A stretch of 64,000 nucleotides of DNA, from the NCBI RefSeq assembly GCF_042643145.1, contig NZ_JBHRSA010000041.1:124001-188000 (forward strand), written 5' to 3'. A program made the position numbers and the translations under genes. This document shows positions 8,672-16,291 of this stretch, one piece after another (within the stretch, counting starts at the first letter, position 1; each line of letters opens with the position of its first letter). The DNA is from Virgibacillus_O xinjiangensis (GTDB lineage: Bacteria > Bacillota > Bacilli > Bacillales > Amphibacillaceae). The notes beneath the pieces were generated by a model. It did no database searches. It was given only the letters and a program-made list of their open reading frames with translations, and was not told the DNA's origin.

Positions 8672-9610
8672 TTATTTTCCCCATCTTAGTGCTATAGCGC
8701 CCCATGTCAGGCCGCCGCCGAATCCGACAAGCACTACCAAATCATTATCTTTAATTTTACCACCTTGGATTGCTTCTGATAAGGCAATCGGTATAGAAGC
8801 CGACGAGTTATTTCCATACCTTTTTACAGAAGTGGCCATCTTTTCTTCAGAAATCCCCAAGCGCTCCCTTGCAGATTCCATGATTCGCATATTTGCCTGG
8901 TGTGGCACAAGATAGTCGACATCCTCTTTCGCCAACCCTGCCTGTTCAATGACATTGACAGAAGACTCTGGCATCTGTCTGACTGCAAACTTGAATACTT
9001 CCCTGCCGTTCATCTGCAAATGGTCCTCTTCGTCTTGGTAAAGTTGTTTACCACCGGATCCATCTGCGCCAAGTTCAAAGGAAAGGATTCCTTTCCCTTC
9101 CGACACCTCTCCAAGCACTGCAGCCCCGGCGCCATCTCCGAATAGCACACAAGTTGCACGGTCGGACCAGTCCGTAATTTTAGACAATTTCTCAGCCCCT
9201 ACGACTAAGACATGTTTATATACTCCTGATTGGATGAATTGTTGAGCAGTAACCATACCGTACATGAAACCGGAACATGCGGCACTGACATCCATGGCAG
9301 CCGCTTTCTTGGCCCCTAGACGATCCTGAAGCATGCATGATACAGATGGAAACGGTGTGTCCGGTGTCACAGTGGCGACCAGTATCAGATCAATATCATC
9401 TGCTTCCACTCCCGATTGCTCAAGGGCATGGACAGCTGCGAAGTAAGCCATATCCGAAGTGTCCACATCGTCTTCCGCTATTCTTCTTTCTTCAATCCCT
9501 GTACGGGTGCGGATCCACTCATCACTGGTATCTACAATCTTTTCCATATCGTTATTGGTGAGAACTTTCTCCGGTACATAATGCCCTGCACCCAAAACTC
9601 CTACGCTCAT
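8672..9610 (-). CDS. fabH: beta-ketoacyl-ACP synthase III
   Basis: Initiating condensing enzyme of fatty acid synthesis; in bacilli it uses branched acyl-CoA primers with malonyl-ACP. 312 aa, typical. Catalytic residues: Cys in VSAACSGFMYGM (about 112), His in PHQANMRIM, Asn in GNNSSASIP. It is the first gene of the fabH-fabF operon. Its upstream region carries a FapR-like operator, so repression relieved by malonyl-CoA is expected. The same pair lies beside med in B. subtilis. Confidence 0.97.
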   Translation of the reverse strand: MSVGVLGAGHYVPEKVLTNNDMEKIVDTSDEWIRTRTGIEERRIAEDDVDTSDMAYFAAVHALEQSGVEADDIDLILVATVTPDTPFPSVSCMLQDRLGAKKAAAMDVSAACSGFMYGMVTAQQFIQSGVYKHVLVVGAEKLSKITDWSDRATCVLFGDGAGAAVLGEVSEGKGILSFELGADGSGGKQLYQDEEDHLQMNGREVFKFAVRQMPESSVNVIEQAGLAKEDVDYLVPHQANMRIMESARERLGISEEKMATSVKRYGNNSSASIPIALSEAIQGGKIKDNDLVVLVGFGGGLTWGAIALRWGK

Positions 9611-9628
9611 GCTTCCATCCCCTTATCT

Positions 9629-9677
9629 TATATAATGAATTTCATCGTTATTATCAATTCTTATGACTTGGTGCTAA
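9629..9677 (-). promoter_or_regulatory. fabH promoter with FapR-like operator
   Basis: On the minus strand TTGATA (9657-9652) and TATATA (9634-9629) are 17 bp apart. Directly upstream is the 17-bp imperfect palindrome TTAGCACCAAGTCATAA (9677-9661), close to the known FapR site (TTAGTACC-N-type palindrome). Its position just above the -35 box fits repression. Confidence 0.65.
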
Positions 9678-9776
9678 TTTTAATCCAATCCTTTTATTTT
9701 TGCAAGTAAGCTTTGGACATCAGCAAACAAGATCACCTTTTCAACTTCGATTTCCCCTTATCATTCTCTTTTGGAC

Positions 9777-9820
9777 ATTAAAAGCCCGGGCAACCGCATC
9801 TGCGGCCACCCGGGCTTTTT
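9777..9820 (-). terminator. terminator after med
   Basis: AAAGCCCGGG/CCCGGGCTTT (9781-9790 with 9809-9818) with an inner CCG/CGG stem, T-rich on both sides. It separates med from fabH. Confidence 0.88.
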
Positions 9821-10775
9821 AACGTTCGTTCGGCAGCAGGCCGGTCTGTTTGTATTTTTCCAGCTCTTCATTCAGCTTCTCCTGAAAGTCTTGCGGTACA
9901 TCAGGACTGAATTCTCCAAGAGAAATGACTTCGTCCTCCAGGTCATAGGTGATAATGCTGCCATTCAAACTTCCATTATCAAATTCTTCTGCAACGGTTT
10001 CATACAGCTGATCTACATGCTGCCGTGTACTGGTAAGAACTGTCCGTTCATCAATGTCCGACTGGTCGACGATGTACCCGATCGCGTAGAGACCATCCTC
10101 TTCTGCCTGCTCGATGATAGAACGGGAAAAACTATCACCAGTCGGATAAAAAACATCGGTACCGTTCTCTTTCATTGTGTGGTAGATCTCTGCTGCCCGA
10201 CCATCATCCTGCCAGTTATTCAGAAAGTCTATCTCAATCTCTGCCTGCGGATTTTCGTAATGGACCCCTTCAAAGAAACCTTCAATTTCCGGCTGCCATT
10301 CATACGCGGCGATGATTCCAACCTTATCCGCCTCTGTCATTCTACCGGCCACCATGCCTGCAAAGAATCCCACCGCATGGGAGTTGAAATTCAGACTGGT
10401 CACATTTTCATCCATATATCCTCCATTGAAATAAACAAAATGTACATCGGGGTAGTCATCAGCGAGTTCGGAAAAATAAGGTCCATAACTGCTGCTATGG
10501 CCGAAAATCAGGTTGACTCCGTCGCGTACAAATTCATCCACTGCTTCCCTCGTCTGCTGCTCTGTCCGGACATTCTCTTCATAGAAAACATCCACTTCAT
10601 ATGTATCGCCTATATTTAATAACCCCTGATAACCTTTATCCACCCATCCTTCATCATCAATTGAGCCTTCTGTGAGCATGCCGACATTCTGAATATTCCC
10701 GGCAGAAAAATAATCACAACCGGACAGGAGGATGGCTGTAAGGAAGATCGAGGAAAAAAAACAGATTCTTTTCAC
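9819..10775 (-). CDS. med: Med-like BMP-family lipoprotein
   Basis: Substrate-binding-type lipoprotein of the BMP/PnrA family, similar in position to B. subtilis Med, a positive regulator of comK expression encoded just upstream of the fabH gene. Residues 1-20 are a lipoprotein signal with lipobox LSGC, so the mature protein is anchored to the outer face of the membrane by a diacylglycerol cysteine. The rest has BMP-like alternating beta/alpha segments (NVGMLTEGSIDDEGWVDKGYQGL, GIIAAYEWQPEIEGFFEGV). GTG 10775 is spaced 7 nt from GGAGG; TTG 10778 is also possible. No comZ is seen between it and fabH. The Med name rests on family plus synteny. Confidence 0.8.
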   Translation of the reverse strand: MKRICFFSSIFLTAILLSGCDYFSAGNIQNVGMLTEGSIDDEGWVDKGYQGLLNIGDTYEVDVFYEENVRTEQQTREAVDEFVRDGVNLIFGHSSSYGPYFSELADDYPDVHFVYFNGGYMDENVTSLNFNSHAVGFFAGMVAGRMTEADKVGIIAAYEWQPEIEGFFEGVHYENPQAEIEIDFLNNWQDDGRAAEIYHTMKENGTDVFYPTGDSFSRSIIEQAEEDGLYAIGYIVDQSDIDERTVLTSTRQHVDQLYETVAEEFDNGSLNGSIITYDLEDEVISLGEFSPDVPQDFQEKLNEELEKYKQTGLLPNER

Positions 10776-10861
10776 CAAACGGCCTCCATTTCTCTTTCTG
10801 TCCCTATTTTACCGAAATGAACTCTATCCAGCAACATCAGTATTGCCATGAAATGGGAATT

Positions 10862-11464
10862 TCAATACAGAGGTCGGTATGTCCTATAATGTTCCTGTAA
10901 TGCCTCTACCCTTTGCTGAACCCGGCCTCCCCCCATAATAAGGACGGAGTCTTTCCTTTTCATATCCATTTTATCAGCAGGACCTTTGGCATCTATTATC
11001 GAGGGCAGTATTCCAGCCCGTACCCATTGGATTAACGCCCTTGTAAAATCCTTGATATACATAGCCTCCTGGCTAAACTTCTTTGAATCAAACCGTATGA
11101 ACTCCTTTTCTGCATATATGCCATCTTCGTTCATCGGCATCCATTCCCCGAACAACAGTGGTGGGTGAATCGTCGTAATGTTTTCTGAGTTATTCACAGC
11201 TTTATGGCCGATATAGAGGCAACGATCGTAGTGATTGACCTGGAATCCAGGGACTTCATTAATCGCAATCATCGCCTCATAATTTGCCGACAGTGCTGTC
11301 TCATCATCCAACACGGTGAGATTGCTGTTCCGCCCGAAGAAAAGAAGTAGGTCCTCTCTTACTCCCTTGTCAATCATCGCGTGGACATGGCAGTTCTGGT
11401 ATAGTAGATCCTCTACAACATGCCATCCAATCCAATGGTTACAGTTTGAAACGAGTATATTCAT
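10862..11464 (-). CDS. NAD(P)-binding Rossmann / epimerase-like protein
   Basis: 200-aa protein with a Rossmann-like N-terminus (MNILVSNCNHWIGWHVVEDLL) in which the usual glycine-rich motif is degenerate, followed by short sugar-epimerase-like segments (IHPPLLFGEW). It is shorter than active short-chain epimerases, and no YxxxK catalytic motif is evident. It is upstream of med on the same strand, where B. subtilis has yjaV, so it may be that homologue. A nucleotide-binding regulatory role is more likely than catalysis, but this is inference. Confidence 0.7.
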   Translation of the reverse strand: MNILVSNCNHWIGWHVVEDLLYQNCHVHAMIDKGVREDLLLFFGRNSNLTVLDDETALSANYEAMIAINEVPGFQVNHYDRCLYIGHKAVNNSENITTIHPPLLFGEWMPMNEDGIYAEKEFIRFDSKKFSQEAMYIKDFTRALIQWVRAGILPSIIDAKGPADKMDMKRKDSVLIMGGGRVQQRVEALQEHYRTYRPLY

Positions 11465-11639
11465 ATTTTCTCCTCCTTGGATTGTCTATGTAATTTCTTT
11501 ATTGGCCCAAAGACGCCCTTCATTAAGAATAAAAATACTTTGCTTTGTCTGCCAAATTTGGTAAACTGAATGAGTATAATGACAACATGAATGATGACGA
11601 AGATGATGAAAACCAGTCCTAAAAGTTGAGGTGTTAAGC

Positions 11640-11822
11640 ATGAAATACATAATGACAATTGTTTGGGCGCTGCTGATCAGTTTCGCCATTTCCTATGTAT
11701 TGACAAGCATGGGTGGGGAGCCTTTCGCTGTCATGGACTCCGTGATCCTTGCCGGAATCCTCTCGGTGGCTGTATTCGTATTAGGTGGCGGAGCACTCGG
11801 CGGCCAAAGCGAGCAAAACTAG
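11640..11822 (+). CDS. YjzD-like small membrane protein (DUF2929)
   Basis: 60-aa membrane protein with two hydrophobic helices (MKYIMTIVWALLISFAISYVLTSM and VMDSVILAGILSVAVFVLGGG) and a short polar tail. The N-terminus and length fit the DUF2929/YjzD group found in the same neighbourhood of B. subtilis. ATG 11640 follows GAGGTG with a 6-nt gap. It is divergent from the epimerase-like gene. Function unknown. Confidence 0.72.
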   Translation: MKYIMTIVWALLISFAISYVLTSMGGEPFAVMDSVILAGILSVAVFVLGGGALGGQSEQN

Positions 11823-11826
11823 TAGG

Positions 11827-11870
11827 GAAACCCTTGCCTGCAAGGAATGTGGGCAAGGGTTTCTTTTTGC
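11827..11870 (+). terminator. terminator after the DUF2929 gene
   Basis: An 11-bp perfect stem GAAACCCTTGC/GCAAGGGTTTC followed by TTTTT. Confidence 0.9.
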
Positions 11871-11902
11871 AGTTAAACTAACTTCTTCCTATGAACCATT
11901 CA

Positions 11903-12244
11903 TTAATACCAAGGGAGTACACTTAGCGCTGCCAATGCGGCGAGCGGCAGGATAAGTCGACGAAACCTTCTCGGCGGTCGATGATAGCCATAACCCGGAT
12001 AACCATACCCTGGATAGCCATAGCCCGGGTATCCGAATATACGTTCGTCAGGATAACCGTTCCGGTAATCATGCTCCGCATATGCCTGATTCTCTCCCCC
12101 AACTGGTACTGCAAAATAAACATTTTCATTATCCAAACCAGTGATGATGCCGTCTACTTTCGTGCCATCCACCATTTCAGCAAGCACATAGGAATGCATA
12201 TGATTCTTACATTGTTCATACATATGTTGATAATTTGTGTTCAT
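11903..12244 (-). CDS. Sm-like small protein with GYPGY repeats and hydrophobic tail
   Basis: 113-aa protein, not a named family to me. Residues about 18-47 (YVLAEMVDGTKVDGIITGLDNENVYFAVP) have the G-x-x-V-x-G-x-I-x-x-x-D pattern of the Sm1 motif of Sm/Hfq-fold proteins. Residues about 70-90 are a GYPGY tandem repeat, coded by a 12-nt DNA repeat around 11990-12040. A basic RRFRR precedes a C-terminal hydrophobic stretch (LILPLAALAALSVLPWY) that could insert into the membrane. GGAGG lies 8 nt before the ATG. It is divergent from uppP. No function is assigned. Confidence 0.75.
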   Translation of the reverse strand: MNTNYQHMYEQCKNHMHSYVLAEMVDGTKVDGIITGLDNENVYFAVPVGGENQAYAEHDYRNGYPDERIFGYPGYGYPGYGYPGYGYHRPPRRFRRLILPLAALAALSVLPWY

Positions 12245-12348
12245 TTATAACAACCTCCTCACCATTTAGGCTATTCAAACGAATGGTTTATGGTGACTCG
12301 TCTAATGGAGGTAGAATTGAAGAATTGAAGAACTGAGGAGGACTCTCT

Positions 12349-13164
12349 ATGGAAGTAATGACAGAACTTTGGACGTTGGTTAAATATCTTGTATTGGGGC
12401 TGTTCCAAGGGTTTACAGAACCTATTCCCATTTCATCCAGTGGGCACCTGGTAATACTCCGTGAATTATTCGATGTGGAAATCAAGGGTCTTTCCTTTGA
12501 AATATTAGTGAATTTCGGGTCCCTGATCGCTGTATTGATTGTCTTCCGCGAGGATATCATTCGGCTCATCAAAAACGGTTGGCTCTATCTGACTAAAAAG
12601 GATGAAGCTGCAAAGGGTGATTTCCAGTTTATTATCTTTCTGGTCGTCGCCACAATTCCGACTGGAATCCTCGGCCTCTTATTTGAGGACATGATTGCTG
12701 ATGCAGGTGTATGGATTGTTGGCTATACTCTCCTTATTACAGGAGCGGCCCTATGGATCATCCGCAATCTGCACGGACAGAAGAATGACGGCGATCTCAG
12801 TATGAAGGATGCTCTTATTGTCGGTTTCGCCCAGGCTGCTGCCCTCGTCCCCGGCATCAGCCGTTCTGGTGCAACTATCGTCGCAGCTATGCTCGTTGGG
12901 ATGAAACAAGAGACTGCTCTTCGCTTCTCGTTTCTTCTCTATATTCCGGTGAGCTTGGGGATCAGTGTACTCTCCATAACGGACATTGTCAGCGACCCTA
13001 ACTTCGATACATTGATGATCCCCTATATCATCGCATTCATGGCATCCATTATTGCCTCCTATTTTGCATTGAAATGGTTCATCAATATCATGGCCAGAGG
13101 GAACCTGAAATATTTCGCTTTCTATTGTTTCATTGTCGGGATTCTTGTCATCTTATTCTTGTAA
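12349..13164 (+). CDS. uppP: undecaprenyl-diphosphatase (BacA/UppP type)
   Basis: Polytopic membrane enzyme recycling undecaprenyl pyrophosphate to the monophosphate carrier of cell-wall synthesis; overproduction gives bacitracin resistance in this family. 271 aa. Both signature regions are present: QGFTEPIPISSSGHL near the N-terminus (the usual consensus is EGxTEFLPxSSTGHL, so this is a diverged version) and PGISRSGATIVAAM in the middle. About eight hydrophobic segments are visible. AGGAGG precedes the ATG. It stands alone with its own terminator. Confidence 0.95.
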   Translation: MEVMTELWTLVKYLVLGLFQGFTEPIPISSSGHLVILRELFDVEIKGLSFEILVNFGSLIAVLIVFREDIIRLIKNGWLYLTKKDEAAKGDFQFIIFLVVATIPTGILGLLFEDMIADAGVWIVGYTLLITGAALWIIRNLHGQKNDGDLSMKDALIVGFAQAAALVPGISRSGATIVAAMLVGMKQETALRFSFLLYIPVSLGISVLSITDIVSDPNFDTLMIPYIIAFMASIIASYFALKWFINIMARGNLKYFAFYCFIVGILVILFL

Positions 13165-13172
13165 ACAGACGC

Positions 13173-13209
13173 AAAAGCAACAGCCTAACTACATGGCTGT
13201 TGCTTTTTT
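13173..13209. terminator. terminator shared by uppP and the convergent radical SAM gene
   Basis: AGCAACAGCC/GGCTGTTGCT stem (13176-13185 with 13195-13204) with A-rich left and T-run right flanks. Confidence 0.88.
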
Positions 13210-13217
13210 CTCTAATT

Positions 13218-14375
13218 CTATTGGTTGCTTGCTGGTTTGTTCTGTTTCCGTTCTTCTTTCATTTGTTCTCTCATCACCTTTGGAATGTAGACGCAATATG
13301 GCTCACTCTCCATATAATCCCCAGTCGCATTATAGGCACGGGACCTGGAACCCCCGCAAACATGACGGAATTCACACACCCCGCATTTCCCTTTATATTT
13401 ATCCGGATTGCGAAGGTTCTGGAAAACCTCTGAATGACGGTAAATATCCGCAAGCGGGGTCATGCGCACATTGCCGGCTTTTACCGGCAGCAACCCACTT
13501 GGATAGACATCACCGGTGTGGGAGATGAATACAAAGCCGTTTCCATCATTGACTCCCTTCGGAGCGCGGCCCAACCCATCAATCTGGCCCGTTTTTCCGT
13601 TCATCAGGGCATCCTCATAGAAAATATGCTCCTGATCGCTCATTCCCTTATGTTCCCGCATTTTATTTTGGATGACTACACGACGGTAATGCTGTCCGGC
13701 GGTAGTTTTAATATCGAATGGCACCTTTTTCGACAGTTTGTAAAGCCAGCGGAATACACGCTCATGCTCTGCAGGGGAGATCATATCTTCTTCCTTCCCC
13801 CGCCCTGTCGGTACCAAGAAAAATACACTCCATAACACACAGCCTAAATCTCCCACCATTTTGGCCATTTCATCAAGGTACTCATAATTATATTTGGATA
13901 TAACGGTATTGATTTGCAGAGGCATATCCAACTCATGCAGATATTCTATCGCATTCATGGTGAGGTCGAACGATCCGTTTGTACCTCGGAAATGATCATG
14001 CACCTCGGCACAATGTCCGTCAATACTGAATGCCCATCGGGACAACCCAACATCTTTCGCCTTTTTCATCGCTTCTTTTGTCACGTTCGGCGTTGCAGAC
14101 GGTGTCATTGAAACACGCACCCCTTTCTGCACGGCGTATTCCGCAATGTCAAATACATCCGGTCGCTCCAAGGGGTCTCCTCCTGTAAATACCAGCATCG
14201 GATTATCCATCTCATATATATCATCGATCAATTTCTTCCCCTCTTCAAAATCAAGTTCCAAGGGATGGCGATGATACTGGGCCTCCGCGCGACAGTGCAG
14301 GCACTTCAGTTGGCAGGCTCTGGTCAGTTCCCATATAACAATAAACGGATTTTCATTGTAATCCCGGTTAAACAT
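13218..14375 (-). CDS. radical SAM/SPASM protein, NirJ/AhbD-like
   Basis: 385-aa radical SAM enzyme. Residues 21-28 hold the CxxxCxxC SAM cluster motif (Cys21, Cys25, Cys28 in CQLKCLHC). A SAM-binding GGDPLERPD motif follows. The C-terminal SPASM domain has CGVCEFRHVCGGSRSRAYN and a later PYCVYIPK for auxiliary clusters. This arrangement resembles the NirJ and AhbC/AhbD enzymes of heme d1 and alternative heme synthesis and a related group found beside nitrate-respiration genes; the substrate cannot be told. It has an FNR-type promoter (14402-14444), so it is an anaerobic gene. Start ATG 14375 with GGAGGGG. Confidence 0.9.
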   Translation of the reverse strand: MFNRDYNENPFIVIWELTRACQLKCLHCRAEAQYHRHPLELDFEEGKKLIDDIYEMDNPMLVFTGGDPLERPDVFDIAEYAVQKGVRVSMTPSATPNVTKEAMKKAKDVGLSRWAFSIDGHCAEVHDHFRGTNGSFDLTMNAIEYLHELDMPLQINTVISKYNYEYLDEMAKMVGDLGCVLWSVFFLVPTGRGKEEDMISPAEHERVFRWLYKLSKKVPFDIKTTAGQHYRRVVIQNKMREHKGMSDQEHIFYEDALMNGKTGQIDGLGRAPKGVNDGNGFVFISHTGDVYPSGLLPVKAGNVRMTPLADIYRHSEVFQNLRNPDKYKGKCGVCEFRHVCGGSRSRAYNATGDYMESEPYCVYIPKVMREQMKEERKQNKPASNQ

Positions 14376-14401
14376 GATATCCCCTCCTGAATTCTGACTG
14401 A

Positions 14402-14444
14402 AGTATAACCTATCTTGCCAAATAGCGTTGTGACGTACCTCACT
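14402..14444 (-). promoter_or_regulatory. FNR-type promoter of the radical SAM gene
   Basis: TGTGA-CGTACC-TCACT at 14429-14444 differs from the Bacillus FNR box TGTGA-N6-TCACA at one base. A minus-strand -10, TATACT, is at 14407-14402. Centre to centre is 32 bp, the class II activator spacing (-41.5). Confidence 0.75.
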
Positions 14445-14456
14445 TCAGTCATTAAA

Positions 14457-14492
14457 TAAGAAAAGAGCAGCCGCCTGTAGGCTAAGCTCTTC
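14457..14492 (-). terminator. terminator of the CuA lipoprotein gene
   Basis: AAGAGC-AGCC / GGCT-AGCTCTT bulged stem followed on the minus strand by TTTTCTTATTT. Confidence 0.75.
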
Positions 14493-14499
14493 TCACTTC

Positions 14500-14934
14500 C
14501 TATTGCACAATCAGTGTGGCGGTCATCTGATCATGATCCTCGCCGCAGAAAATATTACAATAAATGGTGTACTCACCTGGCTCTTCTGGCACAAAGGTCA
14601 CTTCTCCTTCACCCTGGAGGTCTACATCAAGCTCATCAATGGCAACTCCATGGTTCCCTTCCTCATTAGTAAGGGTCAAGGTCACTTCTTCTCCAGAATT
14701 CACAACAAATTCTTCTCCACCCAAATCGAAGTTCGTAGCTGTCAGATTGATTTCATTGGAAGCTTCACCTTCTGCTGATTCACTTTCCGTTTCCTCTGCT
14801 GTCTCCTCGGCCGCAGTCGCGTCATCTGTGTCTTCCGGCCCTGATACCTCGTCACTGCCCCCACCACATGCCGCCAAGAACAGCACCAATGCAAGTACTA
14901 AGAATGCCAATAAACCTTTCTTCATAGGAATCAT
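14500..14934 (-). CDS. CuA-type cupredoxin lipoprotein
   Basis: 144-aa lipoprotein with a lipobox in ALVLFLAACGGG, an acidic Ser/Thr/Glu linker (about residues 28-62) and a single cupredoxin domain. The C-terminus has CNIFCGEDHDQM, giving Cys126, Cys130, His134 and Met137, and an upstream NHG gives His95. This is the full binuclear CuA ligand set of cytochrome oxidase subunit II and nitrous oxide reductase, yet no oxidase partner is fused or adjacent. It would sit on the outer membrane face and could transfer one electron or deliver copper. ATG 14934 follows AAAGGAT closely; ATG 14925 is an alternative. It is followed by a terminator and preceded by the DUF2249 gene. Confidence 0.85.
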   Translation of the reverse strand: MIPMKKGLLAFLVLALVLFLAACGGGSDEVSGPEDTDDATAAEETAEETESESAEGEASNEINLTATNFDLGGEEFVVNSGEEVTLTLTNEEGNHGVAIDELDVDLQGEGEVTFVPEEPGEYTIYCNIFCGEDHDQMTATLIVQ

Positions 14935-14980
14935 CGATCCTTTCTATTGTCAATTTGATAGCAAACTAATTTCTATTTTT

Positions 14981-15220
14981 TTATATCTTCCCGATGGCTA
15001 CACACCAACGGTTCGGCCCTTCTTCCAAATACTCCCAGGTGAATTCTCCCTCTCTTTCCATAATAAATTGATAGTGGAGAGGTTTTGGATCATGGTCATT
15101 AGATAACTGCAAATACTCTCCTTTCTCCAGACCGTCGAACACTTCAAATATCCTCGGATGGCGGATTTTCGCTTCAATATCCGGCGCATGCAGTTTCTCT
15201 GCAAATACTATTTCCTTCAT
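14981..15220 (-). CDS. DUF2249 family small protein
   Basis: 79-aa cytoplasmic protein with the DUF2249 pattern: LHAPDIEAKIRHPRIFEVFDGLEKGEYLQLSNDHDPKPL, then FTWEYLEEGPNRWCVAIGKI. Proteins of this type occur beside hemerythrin, nitrate and NO-metabolism genes, alone or fused to them. The His and Asp in NDHDPKPL are the conserved feature. Ribosome site GGGAGG is present. It is divergent from the Crp/Fnr gene, with the 190-bp gap containing a near-FNR box. Biochemical role unknown. Confidence 0.82.
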   Translation of the reverse strand: MKEIVFAEKLHAPDIEAKIRHPRIFEVFDGLEKGEYLQLSNDHDPKPLHYQFIMEREGEFTWEYLEEGPNRWCVAIGKI

Positions 15221-15311
15221 TGCCTTGCCCTCCCGGTTGATGATGTATTGTTTACAGTTTTATCCTACCTCTTCTATCCCAAAGCTGTTGTGCGTAAAGA
15301 CACATGCTGCC

Positions 15312-15327
15312 TATGATTTTAATCACA
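15312..15327. promoter_or_regulatory. near-consensus FNR box between DUF2249 and the Crp/Fnr gene
   Basis: TATGA-TTTTAA-TCACA differs at one position from TGTGA-N6-TCACA. A possible plus-strand -10, TAGAAT, is at 15364-15369 (centre distance 47 bp, unlike the 32 bp of the stronger sites). The target gene is uncertain. Confidence 0.45.
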
Positions 15328-15409
15328 TTGTTAAAAAAGTTAATATCAAGGCTTGCGGCATGCTAGAATAGGAAAGGAAGACTGTATATAGATAAAGGGG
15401 ATTTTTTCC

Positions 15410-16102
15410 ATGAATAACTATTCCGCAAAGGAACTATTAAAGCATTTCACTTTGTTCAAAGGACTGAGCGATTCGGAAATGGAGCCGATTGTGGACTTTT
15501 CACATAATCGCTTGTACCGCCGGGGCACACATATATTCATGCATGGGGACCCGTTGACAAATGTCTATTTCATTTACCAGGGGAAAATTAAAATATATAA
15601 GACAGATCTGCATGGCAAAGAACAGATTGTAAATGTACTGGAGGCCGGTGACATGTTTCCGCATCTCGGCTTTTTCCGCAAAGGGGACTATCCGGCACAT
15701 GCTCAGGTGATTGAAGATGCGGTCCTTTTGTATATCCCGATCGAGTCCTTCGAGAACTTTTTGCTTACCCACCCCGAGACCAGTGTCAAACTGCTTCGGG
15801 TGCTTGGCGACCGTATCGTTGATCTGCAAAGCAGATTGGAAGAGCAGATCCTGCACAACACCTATGAGCAGATTATCCTGCTCCTGCTCAGGCTGGCGAA
15901 AAATAATGGCACCGAATTAGACGGTGGCGATGTAAAGATTACGACTCAATTCACCAACAGGGAACTCGCGAATATGATTGGTTCCAGCAGGGAAACAGTA
16001 AGCCGGACCCTTACCCAGCTGAAAAAGAAAAATCTCCTCTCCACAGATAAATCAGGCTACTTCCTAATTGACACGGAAGCATTGGAAGATGAATTATTCT
16101 AA
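15410..16102 (+). CDS. Crp/Fnr family regulator without cysteines
   Basis: 230-aa transcription factor: an N-terminal cyclic-nucleotide-binding-like beta roll (about 15-125), a long dimer helix (about 128-155) and a C-terminal winged helix with FTNRELANMIGSSRETVSRTLTQLKKKNLL. It contains no cysteine at all, so it cannot carry the Bacillus FNR-type Fe-S cluster found in the other two paralogues here; heme, a ligand or no effector are the options. The recognition helix has E-T-V-S-R, the E-x-x-S-R signature of FNR/DNR proteins that bind TTGA-type half sites, while the other two have RExxNR. Candidate regulator of the CuA/DUF2249 genes or of the 40534-42545 operon. AAAGGGG precedes the ATG. Confidence 0.9.
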   Translation: MNNYSAKELLKHFTLFKGLSDSEMEPIVDFSHNRLYRRGTHIFMHGDPLTNVYFIYQGKIKIYKTDLHGKEQIVNVLEAGDMFPHLGFFRKGDYPAHAQVIEDAVLLYIPIESFENFLLTHPETSVKLLRVLGDRIVDLQSRLEEQILHNTYEQIILLLLRLAKNNGTELDGGDVKITTQFTNRELANMIGSSRETVSRTLTQLKKKNLLSTDKSGYFLIDTEALEDELF

Positions 16103-16110
16103 TACTGCAG

Positions 16111-16145
16111 GCTTTCCGGGCGTTTTGCCCCTCCGCCCGGAAAGC
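16111..16145 (+). terminator. hairpin after the Crp/Fnr gene
   Basis: A perfect 12-bp stem GCTTTCCGGGCG/CGCCCGGAAAGC. There is no T-run, so termination is uncertain. Confidence 0.55.
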
Positions 16146-16291
16146 AGCCACCCCTCCACTACCAGACTCTCAGCCTCTCCTGCTAGTTTAAGCAACCATT
16201 CCAACGGGAATATATAAAAGACTTACAGATTGAGCTAGTACCTATCAACAATCGGGTCCTGCCAAGAGAATAATTCTCGGGAGGGATTTTT

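Noticed and set aside
9771..10619. 282-codon open frame on the plus strand
   Set aside because: Antisense shadow of med, spanning a terminator; no family resemblance.
11985..12045. tandem 12-nt repeats that could suggest a CRISPR or satellite
   Set aside because: They are in-frame codons for GYPGY repeats; no spacers, too short for CRISPR. No CRISPR array was found in the window.
15286..15304. TGTGC...GACACA inverted repeat upstream of the Crp/Fnr gene
   Set aside because: Half sites and spacing do not fit the FNR box; the nearby 15312-15327 site is better.
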